Source of the DNA: Pseudomonadota bacterium
GTDB taxonomy: Bacteria; Pseudomonadota; Alphaproteobacteria; Rhodospirillales; Magnetospirillaceae
Assembly (NCBI GenBank): GCA_023437865.1
Contig: JAEZFE010000239.1
Location: forward strand, 1-6,768
Direction of reading: 5' to 3'
DNA: 6,768 nt
Shown here: positions 1-6,708 of the stretch, in pieces
Position numbering within the stretch: the first letter of the stretch is position 1
How the letters are laid out: every line of letters starts with the position of its first letter
Program-made: the position numbers and the translations under genes
The notes under the pieces: model-generated
The model's database searches: none
The model's input: only the letters and a program-made list of their open reading frames with translations
What the model was told of the DNA's origin: nothing

Positions 1-1109
1 GCGCCCCGCAGGCCACCCCACAACACCACGGCACGCAATGGAACGCCTACCGGCTCGGCCAATCCCACAGCGGTCAGTGCCGGGAACAGGCCGAACAGCA
101 CGGCCCCCCCGGCGGCCAGGGCCGAGACGATCAGCACCGCCACCAGACCCAGATCGCCCACCCCCATGCCGGCGAGCATGGAGGGCACCCGCATAGTGGC
201 GAGCAGGAAGATGAGCGAACTGGCCCAATAGCCGACCTGCTGCCATACGTCCACCAAACTGGACCAGGTGGCGGCGGCAACCTGGGTGCGGCCGTAATAG
301 CTGATGACCAGGGCGGTGGTGACCACGGCGACGACGCCCGAGACGTGCAGGTAATGCTCTCCCAGCAGGAACACCAGATAGGCGGCGGCCACGGTGACGG
401 TGATTTCGGCAAAGCGCTGGCCGCGCAGCAGCGTGATACCCCAGCACACGGCGCGCCCGGCCAGATAGCCCACCACCAGCCCGCCGGCGAAGCCGCGAAC
501 GAAGGCCAGCGCGCCCTCGAGCGCATCGGCTTGGCGCTCGCCGGTCAGCATGCCGATGAACAGGGCGAACAGCGAAATGGCGGCGGCGTCGTTGAACAGG
601 CTTTCGCCCTCGACCAGCAGGTTCAGCCGGTGGGGCACGCCCAGGTCGCGGAAGATGGCGACCACCGCGATGGGATCGGTGGTGGACAGGATGGCGGCCA
701 GCAGCAGGCAGGCCACCACGCCAACATCGGTAAAGGCCGACAACGCGAAGCCGACGACGAAGGTGGATAGCAGCACCGCCACCACCGCCAGCAACAGGAT
801 GGGGGCCAGATCGTCCATCAGCCGCCGCACGTCGATCACCAGGGCGGTCTCGAACAGCAAGGCCGGAAGAAAGACCAGGATGAAGGCTTCCGACGATAGG
901 TCGAACGCGCCAAGCGTCGCCAGGAAATCCCCCAGGGGGCCGCCTAAGCCTAAGGCGCCGACCGCCTGCGAGGCCCAGCCCAGGACGATGCCGGCGAGAG
1001 CCAGGACGATGGAAAAGGCGACATTGGCGCGCGCCGCTACCGGAACCAGCAAGGTTACCAGCGCCAGCAGTCCGGTCACGCCGAACACAGCCATGGTGAT
1101 GTCCGGCAT
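1..1109 (-). CDS. CPA1-family Na+/H+ antiporter, 3' part cut off by the window edge
   Basis: An inner-membrane cation/proton exchanger that probably exports Na+ (or K+) in exchange for H+ for pH and sodium homeostasis. The frame is open from an ATG at 1109 to base 1, giving 369 complete residues without a stop. Family marks are clear: LPALLFE at residues 81-87 in an early helix; STTDPIAVV at 142-150, with Thr144-Asp145 matching the unwound-helix TD pair; EGESLFND at 167-174, with the Asn173-Asp174 pair typical of electroneutral CPA1 exchangers; a VSGVVAVV helix further on; and WGGLRG at 364-369, exactly at the edge. The last helices and any C-terminal regulatory domain are missing from view. 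An in-frame TAG four codons upstream of the ATG rules out a longer start; a G-rich stretch (AGGGGG) serves as a weak ribosome site. The gene lies 59 bp downstream of the Gate-family gene on the same strand, so co-transcription is possible. The family call is firm; ion specificity is not determined. Confidence 0.93.
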   Translation of the reverse strand, partial: MPDITMAVFGVTGLLALVTLLVPVAARANVAFSIVLALAGIVLGWASQAVGALGLGGPLGDFLATLGAFDLSSEAFILVFLPALLFETALVIDVRRLMDDLAPILLLAVVAVLLSTFVVGFALSAFTDVGVVACLLLAAILSTTDPIAVVAIFRDLGVPHRLNLLVEGESLFNDAAAISLFALFIGMLTGERQADALEGALAFVRGFAGGLVVGYLAGRAVCWGITLLRGQRFAEITVTVAAAYLVFLLGEHYLHVSGVVAVVTTALVISYYGRTQVAAATWSSLVDVWQQVGYWASSLIFLLATMRVPSMLAGMGVGDLGLVAVLIVSALAAGGAVLFGLFPALTAVGLAEPVGVPLRAVVLWGGLRG

Positions 1110-1168
1110 GGCGCCCCGTTCCCCCTAATGCCCCCGCTCCATTCACCACTTTAAAGGGCGTGCGGCGC

Positions 1169-2107
1169 TCAGGCCAGCAGGACGTGGGCCAGACTGCGCA
1201 AAGTTATGCCCACCACCGCGCCCAGCACGGCGGGCCGCCAGACCGCGGCTACGCGGGGGCCAGCGGACATCAGCACGGCGACACCGGGCAAGTCGAGCGG
1301 ATGGATCAGGAAGCCGGCGCTGGCATTCAGCAGGGCGGGCGACAAGGTGCCCAGGCGGACCTGTTCGTCCACCACGCCCAGCATGGCGGTGCCGCCGGCC
1401 AGATACTTGGTGAAGGTGGGCAAGATCACCGCGCTGTCGATGCCGGCGGCGGCCAGCGCAGGGGCGAGGGCGCGGGTCGCCGCGTCGATGGCGCCACCGT
1501 GGCGCAGGGCGGTAATGGCGACAAGCGACAGCACCAGCATGGGGATGGCGCCGATGGCGATCCGGAATGCCTCGGCACCGGCGCGGTTGATCACGTCCAG
1601 CACGCCCTTGGCATCCTCGGCCACGGGATGGCGCAGGGTCTCGTCCGTCAGCTGTTCGGCCTCGGACAGGCCGCGCCCGAACAGGTGGTAGGTGGCCGCT
1701 GCCGCCACCAGACCGCCCACGAACGACCACAGCAGCACCGGTCCCGCCCGCAGGCCCAGCGCCGCCATGGGGAACACTGCATTGGCCTGGGCCATGGCCA
1801 GCACCATGGCGAAGACGGTGGCGATATGCCGGTCCGAGGCGCCCCGGCCCTGCATCATTGCCAGCGTTGCCACCGGTGCGGCGAAGCTGACGAAGTTAAT
1901 CTGCAACGCGGCGAAGACACCCAGCCCGGTCAGGCCGAAAGGGCGCAGCAGCGGGGCAATGCGCGCCACCAACCAGTCCAGCACGCCGCGTGCCTCCAGC
2001 AGCCGCATGATGGAGAGCATGACCACCATGACCGGCAGCAAGACGAACAGCGACAGTTCGATGGCGGATCGCCCGGCCGGCAGGATGATGGTGACGATGG
2101 CGTTCAT
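1169..2107 (-). CDS. Nucleoside-recognition (Gate) domain membrane protein, substrate unknown
   Basis: A 312-residue polytopic inner-membrane protein that I assign to the Gate/nucleoside-recognition superfamily (relatives of SpmA/SpmB, YjiH and the core of concentrative nucleoside transporters). It appears to hold two copies of the fold. Hydrophobic helices are seen at roughly 13-36, 61-83, 95-117, 121-141, 180-200, 209-230, 263-281 and 287-309. Polar residues inside helices are typical of the gate: QINFVSFAAP near 69-78, AQANAVFPMAALG near 106-118, and RAGAEAFRIAIGAIP near 175-189 at the start of the second half. A charged loop at about 147-170 separates the halves. ATG 2107 gives a hydrophobic N-terminus directly; a GAGG lies upstream at a rather long spacing of about 13 bases. 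It starts 21 bp after the kinase stop, so the two genes are probably co-transcribed. Members of this family are mostly uncharacterised; the name does not prove nucleoside transport. Confidence 0.85.
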   Translation of the reverse strand: MNAIVTIILPAGRSAIELSLFVLLPVMVVMLSIMRLLEARGVLDWLVARIAPLLRPFGLTGLGVFAALQINFVSFAAPVATLAMMQGRGASDRHIATVFAMVLAMAQANAVFPMAALGLRAGPVLLWSFVGGLVAAAATYHLFGRGLSEAEQLTDETLRHPVAEDAKGVLDVINRAGAEAFRIAIGAIPMLVLSLVAITALRHGGAIDAATRALAPALAAAGIDSAVILPTFTKYLAGGTAMLGVVDEQVRLGTLSPALLNASAGFLIHPLDLPGVAVLMSAGPRVAAVWRPAVLGAVVGITLRSLAHVLLA

Positions 2108-2128
2108 GCCATCGTCAGTACCTCGCGT

Positions 2129-3604
2129 TCAGCCTGGTGGCAAGGGGGCCTGCGGTACCTCCACGCTGAACACCGACCCATGCCCAACGCGCGAGCTGAC
2201 CCGGACCGGATGCTGCAGCAGGCGGCCCAGGCGGCTTACGATCGCCAATCCCAGGCCCAGGCCGCGGCTCTTGTCGCGTGAGGGATTGTCGACCTGATAG
2301 AAGTCCTGGAAGATCATTTCCTGGCGGTCGGCGGGAATGCCGATGCCGGTATCGACGACTTGGATCAGCACATGGCCGCCACGCCGCCGGCAGCCCAACA
2401 ATATCCCGCCCTGCCGGGTGTAGCGGATGCTGTTGACCAGCAGGTTGCGGATCATGCGCTTGAGCAGCACGCGGTCGCTTTGCACCGTGGCGTTGCAGGC
2501 CACCACGCTAAGCCGCAGATGGGCCGCCTCGGCAATCTTCGCGCAATCGCCGGCCACTTCCTCGAGGAGAGGTGCGACCTCCACCGGTTCCAGCTTGGGT
2601 TCGACGCGGCCGGCATCCAGGGTGGAGATGTCCAACAGCGAATTCAGCAATTCTTCGCCGCTGTCCATGGCCCGGCCCAACTGATCCACCACCGGGCGCA
2701 AGCTTTCGCCGCATTGCATCTCCAGCACCTGATGAAACAGGCGCATGGCCTGGAAGGGCTGGCGCAGGTCATGGCTGGCCGCAGCCAGGAAATTGGACTT
2801 GCCGATATTGGCATTTTCCGCCTCTCGCTTGGCCCGGAGCAGCGCCTCCTCATCCTGCTTGCGCGCGGTGATGTCGAGCACGATGCCGGTCATGGCGGCC
2901 GGCCGACCGTTGAGATTATTCAGCCCTCGTGCCATGGACAGCACCCAGCGGATTTCGCCATTGGGGCGTACCACGCGATACTCCACCCTGGGGTCCTGAC
3001 CCGAGGCCAGTGCTTGCAGTTTTTTTTGATGAACCCACTCCCGGTCTTCGGGATGCACCGCCCGTCGCCAAGCCTCCGTCGAGGGGGCCACGCTGCCCGG
3101 CTCGTAGCCTAAGATGCGGAAGGTTTCGTCCGACCAATGGGCGGAGTGGGCGCCGGTCTCGGCCTCCCAGGTGCCGGCGCCGGCGGCATCGAGCGCCAGG
3201 CGCAGACGCTGCTCGGCGTGGCTGGCGGCCTCCTCGGCCCGCTTCCAGCGGGTGATGTCTCGCGCCATGACGACGACGCCGTCCACAGAGCCGTTGCCCT
3301 CGTTGAGAGGATTGTACTGGATGTCCATGCAGCGGGGGGCCTTGCCCGCCAAGTCAAACCACGCCTGATAGTTCACCGGCCGGCCAGTCAGTGCTTCCTC
3401 CAGCCGGGGACGCAATATCTGGTCGAACAGTTCGGCCCCCATGACGTCCCGGACGTGGGCGCCGATGACCTTGCTGACAGGCAAGCCGGTCAGCGCCTCG
3501 TATGCCGGGTTGGCGTAGCGGTAGTGATAGTCGCGGCCAATAATGGAGATGACGTCGGTGGATTGCTCCAGGACGAAAGCAGCGAGCCTGCTGAGCGGTT
3601 CCAT
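2129..3604 (-). CDS. Soluble double-PAS sensor histidine kinase (HDLRQP type)
   Basis: A 491-residue cytoplasmic sensor kinase with no transmembrane segment or signal peptide. Domains in order: PAS 1 at about 8-118, ending in the usual ARDITRWKRAEE junction; PAS 2 with its PAC-like C-terminal part at about 132-250 (LDITARKQDEE); a short coiled linker; the dimerisation/phosphoacceptor domain with SHDLRQPFQ, phosphoacceptor His278; and a complete HATPase_c domain with N box NLLVNS (387-392), G1 DTGIG (418-422), F box FQDFY (432-436) and G2 GLGLGLA (448-454). All catalytic boxes look intact, so it should be active. There is no fused receiver domain, and no response regulator is encoded in the window, so its partner is elsewhere. 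ATG 3604 is preceded by GGGGAG three bases away. Neighbours are an ABC transporter 90 bp upstream and a Gate protein 21 bp downstream. The signal sensed cannot be read from the sequence; I see no obvious haem or flavin motif. A run of eight A's in the coding strand (3027-3020) is unusual. Confidence 0.95.
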   Translation of the reverse strand: MEPLSRLAAFVLEQSTDVISIIGRDYHYRYANPAYEALTGLPVSKVIGAHVRDVMGAELFDQILRPRLEEALTGRPVNYQAWFDLAGKAPRCMDIQYNPLNEGNGSVDGVVVMARDITRWKRAEEAASHAEQRLRLALDAAGAGTWEAETGAHSAHWSDETFRILGYEPGSVAPSTEAWRRAVHPEDREWVHQKKLQALASGQDPRVEYRVVRPNGEIRWVLSMARGLNNLNGRPAAMTGIVLDITARKQDEEALLRAKREAENANIGKSNFLAAASHDLRQPFQAMRLFHQVLEMQCGESLRPVVDQLGRAMDSGEELLNSLLDISTLDAGRVEPKLEPVEVAPLLEEVAGDCAKIAEAAHLRLSVVACNATVQSDRVLLKRMIRNLLVNSIRYTRQGGILLGCRRRGGHVLIQVVDTGIGIPADRQEMIFQDFYQVDNPSRDKSRGLGLGLAIVSRLGRLLQHPVRVSSRVGHGSVFSVEVPQAPLPPG

Positions 3605-3694
3605 GGACTCCCCATCCCCCGGCCGATTTAATGTTGCTTAGCCGTGGAGTTGGAGTGCGTCGCTCAAAAGTTCAACGTGCGGGCGCCTCTTAAT
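3605..3694 (-). other. Gap between the ABC transporter and the kinase gene
   Basis: Ninety bases, locally AT-richer than the flanks. It contains the kinase ribosome site GGGGAG (3613-3608). Possible -35-like hexamers (TTGAAC, TTGAGC on the minus strand) have no well-placed -10 partner, so I cannot say whether the kinase has its own promoter or is read through from the ABC gene. No hairpin with a T-run terminates the ABC gene here. Confidence 0.5.
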
Positions 3695-5569
3695 TCAGCT
3701 TTCCCGCCGTTCTCCTTGGCGCCGCAGCGGATGGATAAGCCAATTTCGTAGATCCATTGGCGACATCTTGCGCCGGCGGTCGCGGCCGTCAAGCGGGGTA
3801 GCCTTGACCTGTACCCGGCCATCGGTGGAGGGTTCCAGCGAAAGCTTGCGCTCGTGATAGGCCTCCAGCGCCGAATGGTAGCCCACGGTGATAACGGTCG
3901 CTTCCGGGAACTCCTCGCGCACCAACTGCATCATCGCATGCTCGCCGTCGGGATGCAGGCCGTCGGTTGCTTCCTGGATGAAGATCCAGGTGGGCCGGTG
4001 CAGCAGCAACCGCGCGAAGCCCAGGCGCTGCTGCTCGCCCAGCGTCAGCGCGTTCTCCCAGGTATTGGTTTCTTCCAGCCACTTGGCCAAATGGCCCAGG
4101 CCCACCCGGTTCAGCACGGCGGTCAGCATTGCCTCGTCGAAGCTGTCGGGGCCGGCGGGATAGGCCAGCACGCTCTTCAGCCGGGCGATGGGCAGATAGG
4201 GGCGCTGCGGCATGAAGAAGATGGCCGCATCGGCGGGCTTGAGCACATGGCCGCAGCCCCACGGCCACAGCCCGGCAACCACCTTGAACAGCTTGATGGC
4301 GGCGCCCGGATCGCCCGTGATCAGCACGCGCTCGCCCTGCTCGACGGTCTCGGTGAAATTGCTTACCACGCCCGTGCCGTCAGGCTTCGAGACACACAGA
4401 TCATTGAACACCAGGGCAGGACGGTCACCGGTGGTCACGGTGATGGTCTGCGTGCGGTCGGCCTCGGCCTGGTGCTGCTTGAGCTCCTGCAGGGCATTGT
4501 GCAGAGACAGCACGCGCTCGACCGATGCCTTCCACTCGGCGGCCTTGGACAGGTTGTCCACCGGCCACGACAGGGCCGAGGTCATCTGCTGGAACGCCTG
4601 GGCGATCTGCATCAGTTCACCCAGCGAAATGGCGCCCGAGATGTAACGCGGTGCGGCGATCAGGAACGGGAAGCCGGTGGCCAGCACCGAATAGCCCGAG
4701 CTGAACAGGAACACCTTGGCGAGTGCGCTGGTCTGCTGGTTGAAGCCGCGGCGGACGGCGGTGAACAGGTCGGACAGCCGGCGGCGCTCGTCGGGTTCGC
4801 CGTGCAGCAGCGATATCGCTTCGGAGTTTTCGCGTACGCGCACCAGACCGAAGCGGAAATTGGCTTCTACCGTCTGGCGCAGGTTGACGGTGCGCACCAG
4901 CGGCCGGCCGATCAGCACCGCCGCCGTGGTGCCCGCCGAAGCATACAGCATGGAGACGAACACCATGTGGCCCGGGATCGGCAGCTCGGTGTCGAACAGG
5001 GTGACGGTGACTACCCCCGACAGCGACCACAGGATCTGGGTGAAGCTGACCAGCAGCAGCAGGCAATAAAACAGCGAATGGGCCAGATCGATGGCGCTTT
5101 CGCAGGTGTTGCGGATGTCCTCGGCGATGCGCCCGTCGGGATTGTCGTGGTCGCCCGGCATATGGTTAACCAGGTAATGGCGGCCATCGGCCATCCAGTC
5201 ATCCAGCACCCGGCGGGTCAGCCAGCGCCGCCACCCCACCTGCATGCGGCGCTTTACCACCAGATGGGTCGAGGTGATGGTCATGGCCACGGCCAGGATG
5301 GCAAGAAGGGCGCCGATCTGGACCATGAAGCGGTCCATGGAGCGCTGCTCCAGCGCATTGAAGAGGTTGGCACTCCACAAATTGACCAGGATCGGCACGA
5401 TCACTTGCGCCATGGTCAACAGCACGAAGAGCGCGGTCATGCCGCGTACGCGCCAGTCGGAGCTCCAGTAAGGGATGGCGAGGTTGAGGAACTGGCCGAA
5501 AAAGCCCGGCGAACGCGGCACAGGAATCGGCCCGCTGGCCGGAGCCCTCGCCGTAACCTCCACCGTCAT
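3695..5569 (-). CDS. SbmA/BacA/YddA-like ABC transporter with degenerate ATPase domain
   Basis: A 624-residue inner-membrane protein with an N-terminal permease and C-terminal nucleotide-binding domain, in the YddA/BclA branch related to the peptide importers SbmA and BacA. The permease has AIPYWSSDWRVRG before helix 1, helices near 43-65, 82-102, 163-184, 200-221 and 284-306, and the hallmark DNPDGRIAEDI at 142-152. The ATPase domain starts near 385. It keeps a Q-loop (MPQRPY, Gln455) and signature LTLGEQQR (508-515). The Walker A position reads GDPGAAIKL (419-427), with Ile at the usual Lys; Walker B reads IFIQEA, with Gln532 for the usual Asp (Glu533 kept); the switch His is Tyr564. An Arg-rich tail follows from about 594. 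The frame also runs 41 codons upstream to 5692, but that extension is low-complexity and crosses the promoter region; ATG 5569 has GGGGGAG five bases away and matches the family's length. The likely substrate is a peptide or other amphipathic molecule (family inference). Confidence 0.92.
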   Translation of the reverse strand: MTVEVTARAPASGPIPVPRSPGFFGQFLNLAIPYWSSDWRVRGMTALFVLLTMAQVIVPILVNLWSANLFNALEQRSMDRFMVQIGALLAILAVAMTITSTHLVVKRRMQVGWRRWLTRRVLDDWMADGRHYLVNHMPGDHDNPDGRIAEDIRNTCESAIDLAHSLFYCLLLLVSFTQILWSLSGVVTVTLFDTELPIPGHMVFVSMLYASAGTTAAVLIGRPLVRTVNLRQTVEANFRFGLVRVRENSEAISLLHGEPDERRRLSDLFTAVRRGFNQQTSALAKVFLFSSGYSVLATGFPFLIAAPRYISGAISLGELMQIAQAFQQMTSALSWPVDNLSKAAEWKASVERVLSLHNALQELKQHQAEADRTQTITVTTGDRPALVFNDLCVSKPDGTGVVSNFTETVEQGERVLITGDPGAAIKLFKVVAGLWPWGCGHVLKPADAAIFFMPQRPYLPIARLKSVLAYPAGPDSFDEAMLTAVLNRVGLGHLAKWLEETNTWENALTLGEQQRLGFARLLLHRPTWIFIQEATDGLHPDGEHAMMQLVREEFPEATVITVGYHSALEAYHERKLSLEPSTDGRVQVKATPLDGRDRRRKMSPMDLRNWLIHPLRRQGERRES

Positions 5570-5574
5570 TCCAA

Positions 5575-5581
5575 CTCCCCC
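5575..5581 (-). promoter_or_regulatory. Ribosome binding site that decides the ABC transporter start
   Basis: On the minus strand GGGGGAG lies five bases before ATG 5569. This favours the 624-residue protein over the 665-residue reading from 5692, whose extra 41 residues have no family resemblance and would start within the putative divergent promoter. Confidence 0.7.
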
Positions 5582-5657
5582 AAAAGTCTTATTCGCCCGC
5601 CCACAATAAACCACGCCCAAGACGGAAACGCCAACATCGGAAGGGCTGGCAGGCGAT

Positions 5658-5686
5658 TTGACACGCTTGACCGGTCCGGATGGTAT
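5658..5686 (+). promoter_or_regulatory. Candidate sigma-70 promoter of the AEC permease gene
   Basis: A perfect TTGACA -35 box (5658-5663) is followed after 17 bases by TGGTAT (5681-5686), a poor but acceptable -10 box of the kind often seen in alphaproteobacteria. Transcription would begin near 5693, leaving a leader of about 26 bases that includes the strong ribosome site. Assigned by consensus match and position only. Confidence 0.5.
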
Positions 5687-5706
5687 GACCACACTCCCCC
5701 TTCGCC

Positions 5707-5715
5707 AGGGAGGAG
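5707..5715 (+). promoter_or_regulatory. Strong ribosome binding site of the AEC permease gene
   Basis: AGGGAGGAG closely matches the anti-Shine-Dalgarno complement and sits three bases before ATG 5719. It fixes the start of the permease gene. Confidence 0.8.
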
Positions 5716-5718
5716 TGG

Positions 5719-6651
5719 ATGCAGGTCGTCCTTGACGTGGCTTTGCCCGTCTTCGCCATCGTCATTGCCGGCTATGCCGGCGGCCGTACCGTCCTGGGCC
5801 AGGCGTCCAGTGGCGCGCTGTCGGCCTTCGTCTATTGGTTCGCGCTGCCGGGCGTGCTGTTCCTTGGCATGGCGCGGCAGAAGCTGGATGACATCTTCAA
5901 TCTGCCCTTCATCGGCGCCTTCCTCGGGGCCATGCTAGCGGTTTACGCCCTTGGCGGGCTGCTGGGCCGGGTGCTGCACCGGGACCGCTCCGAGGTCCAT
6001 TCCATGCAGGCGCTCAACGCCGCCTTCTCCAACACCGGCTATATGGGCATCCCGCTGTTCCTGGCGGCCTTTGGTCCCGAGCGCCTGCTGCCGGCGCTGA
6101 TCGCCACCATCATCATGAGTGTGGTCATGGTGGCGCTGGCCATCATCTGGATCGAGCTGGCCCAGTCGGCGGGCAATGGGATCGGGCATGCGCTGGCCGA
6201 TGTCGGCAAGGCGCTGGTCAAGAACCCGCTGATCGTCTCCAGTTTCGCCGGCTTGGCGTGGAACCTGACCGGCCTGCCGCTGCCGAAGCCGGCGGTCAAT
6301 TTCTGCCAACTGATCGGCGCTGCCGCAGGGCCATGCGCGCTGTTCGCCATTGGCGTGTTCCTGGCCGGGCGGCCGCTGTCGCTGAACTGGCGGGCGGTGG
6401 GGTGGATGGTGCCGCTGAAGCTGGTGGTCCAGCCGCTGCTCACTTGGGCGCTGATCGTCACCCTGTTCCCGCTCGACCGTTTCTGGACCGGCTCGGCTCT
6501 GCTGCTGGCAGCGCTTCCCACCGGTGCGCTGACCTTCGTGGTCGCCAGCCAGTACAAGGTCTATGTGGAGGAAACCAGCCAGGTCATCCTGCTGTCGACC
6601 ATCGCCTCGGTGCCGGTGCTGTCGGTCATCCTGGTGGTGTACGCGGGGTAG
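5719..6651 (+). CDS. Auxin efflux carrier (AEC) family permease
   Basis: A 310-residue inner-membrane permease of the AEC/BASS-related superfamily, whose bacterial members export or exchange small organic anions such as malate or malonate. Ten or so hydrophobic segments are arranged as two similar halves: the first begins at LPVFAIVIAGYAGG (9-22) and the second after the loop near 145-168. Family marks are SNTGYMGIPL (104-113) with the conserved Asn105 and Gly107 at the helix break, KNPLIVSS (168-175) opening the second half, and LPTGALTFVVASQY (266-279), followed by the ETSQVILLSTIAS stretch (285-297). Length is normal for the family. ATG 5719 is preceded by an excellent ribosome site, AGGGAGGAG at 5707-5715. 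The gene is divergent from the ABC transporter and appears monocistronic within the window, followed by a GC-rich inverted repeat. Its substrate cannot be deduced; bacteria generally lack auxin transport roles, so the name is historical. Confidence 0.92.
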   Translation: MQVVLDVALPVFAIVIAGYAGGRTVLGQASSGALSAFVYWFALPGVLFLGMARQKLDDIFNLPFIGAFLGAMLAVYALGGLLGRVLHRDRSEVHSMQALNAAFSNTGYMGIPLFLAAFGPERLLPALIATIIMSVVMVALAIIWIELAQSAGNGIGHALADVGKALVKNPLIVSSFAGLAWNLTGLPLPKPAVNFCQLIGAAAGPCALFAIGVFLAGRPLSLNWRAVGWMVPLKLVVQPLLTWALIVTLFPLDRFWTGSALLLAALPTGALTFVVASQYKVYVEETSQVILLSTIASVPVLSVILVVYAG

Positions 6652-6654
6652 GGC

Positions 6655-6708
6655 GGCGGCTCGCGCCTCCTGGATCGTCATCCCCGCGCATGCGGGGCTT
6701 CAGCCGCC
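6655..6708 (+). terminator. Nested GC-rich inverted repeat after the AEC gene, possible terminator
   Basis: The inner stem CCCCGC (6682-6687) pairs with GCGGGG (6692-6697) across a GCAT loop. An outer pair, GGCGGCT (6655-6661) and AGCCGCC (6702-6708), encloses it. The structure begins a few bases past the AEC stop codon. There is no run of T's after either stem, so it is not a classical intrinsic terminator. It could stall polymerase, protect the 3' end, or be a copy of a short dispersed palindromic repeat. Confidence 0.4.

Larger units (their letters stand above)
5570..5718. promoter_or_regulatory. Divergent intergenic region between the ABC transporter and the AEC permease
   Basis: This 149-bp gap carries control signals for both flanking genes and is more AT-rich in its left half than the surrounding coding DNA. 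It holds a ribosome site for each gene: GGGGGAG on the minus strand (5581-5575) and AGGGAGGAG on the plus strand (5707-5715). A good plus-strand promoter candidate is listed separately. In the minus direction, TTGGCG (5634-5629) lies 18 bases from TTTATT (5610-5605), a weak sigma-70-like pair for the ABC gene. I see no convincing long operator palindrome. Confidence 0.6.

Noticed and set aside
345..1128. Plus-strand open frames (345-770, 550-1128) and a minus-strand frame (131-526) over the left end
   Set aside because: They overlap the antiporter frame, which has clear CPA1 motifs; their translations have no recognisable features.
1149..1156. Perfect 8-bp palindrome CTTTAAAG between the Gate and antiporter genes
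   Set aside because: Too short to be meaningful as an operator or terminator on its own, and there is no second copy nearby.
2108..2128. Tiny ATG GCA TGA overlapping the start of the Gate gene
   Set aside because: ATGGCATGAAC gives a two-codon frame just ahead of the real ATG; it is most likely chance, with no evidence for a regulatory minigene.
1160..2281. 373-codon open frame on the plus strand, antisense to the Gate gene
   Set aside because: Low-complexity composition (Gln, His, Gly) typical of shadow frames; the opposite strand encodes a coherent membrane protein.
5570..5692. 41-residue N-terminal extension of the ABC transporter from ATG 5692
   Set aside because: No family resemblance, no good ribosome site, and it crosses the divergent promoter; ATG 5569 has GGGGGAG five bases away.
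3854..5938. 694-codon open frame on the plus strand, antisense to the ABC transporter
   Set aside because: It is the complement of a well-supported gene, its translation is rich in His, Gln, Arg and Gly as expected from reverse-frame GC-rich DNA, it shows no domain, and it runs into the AEC gene in another frame.
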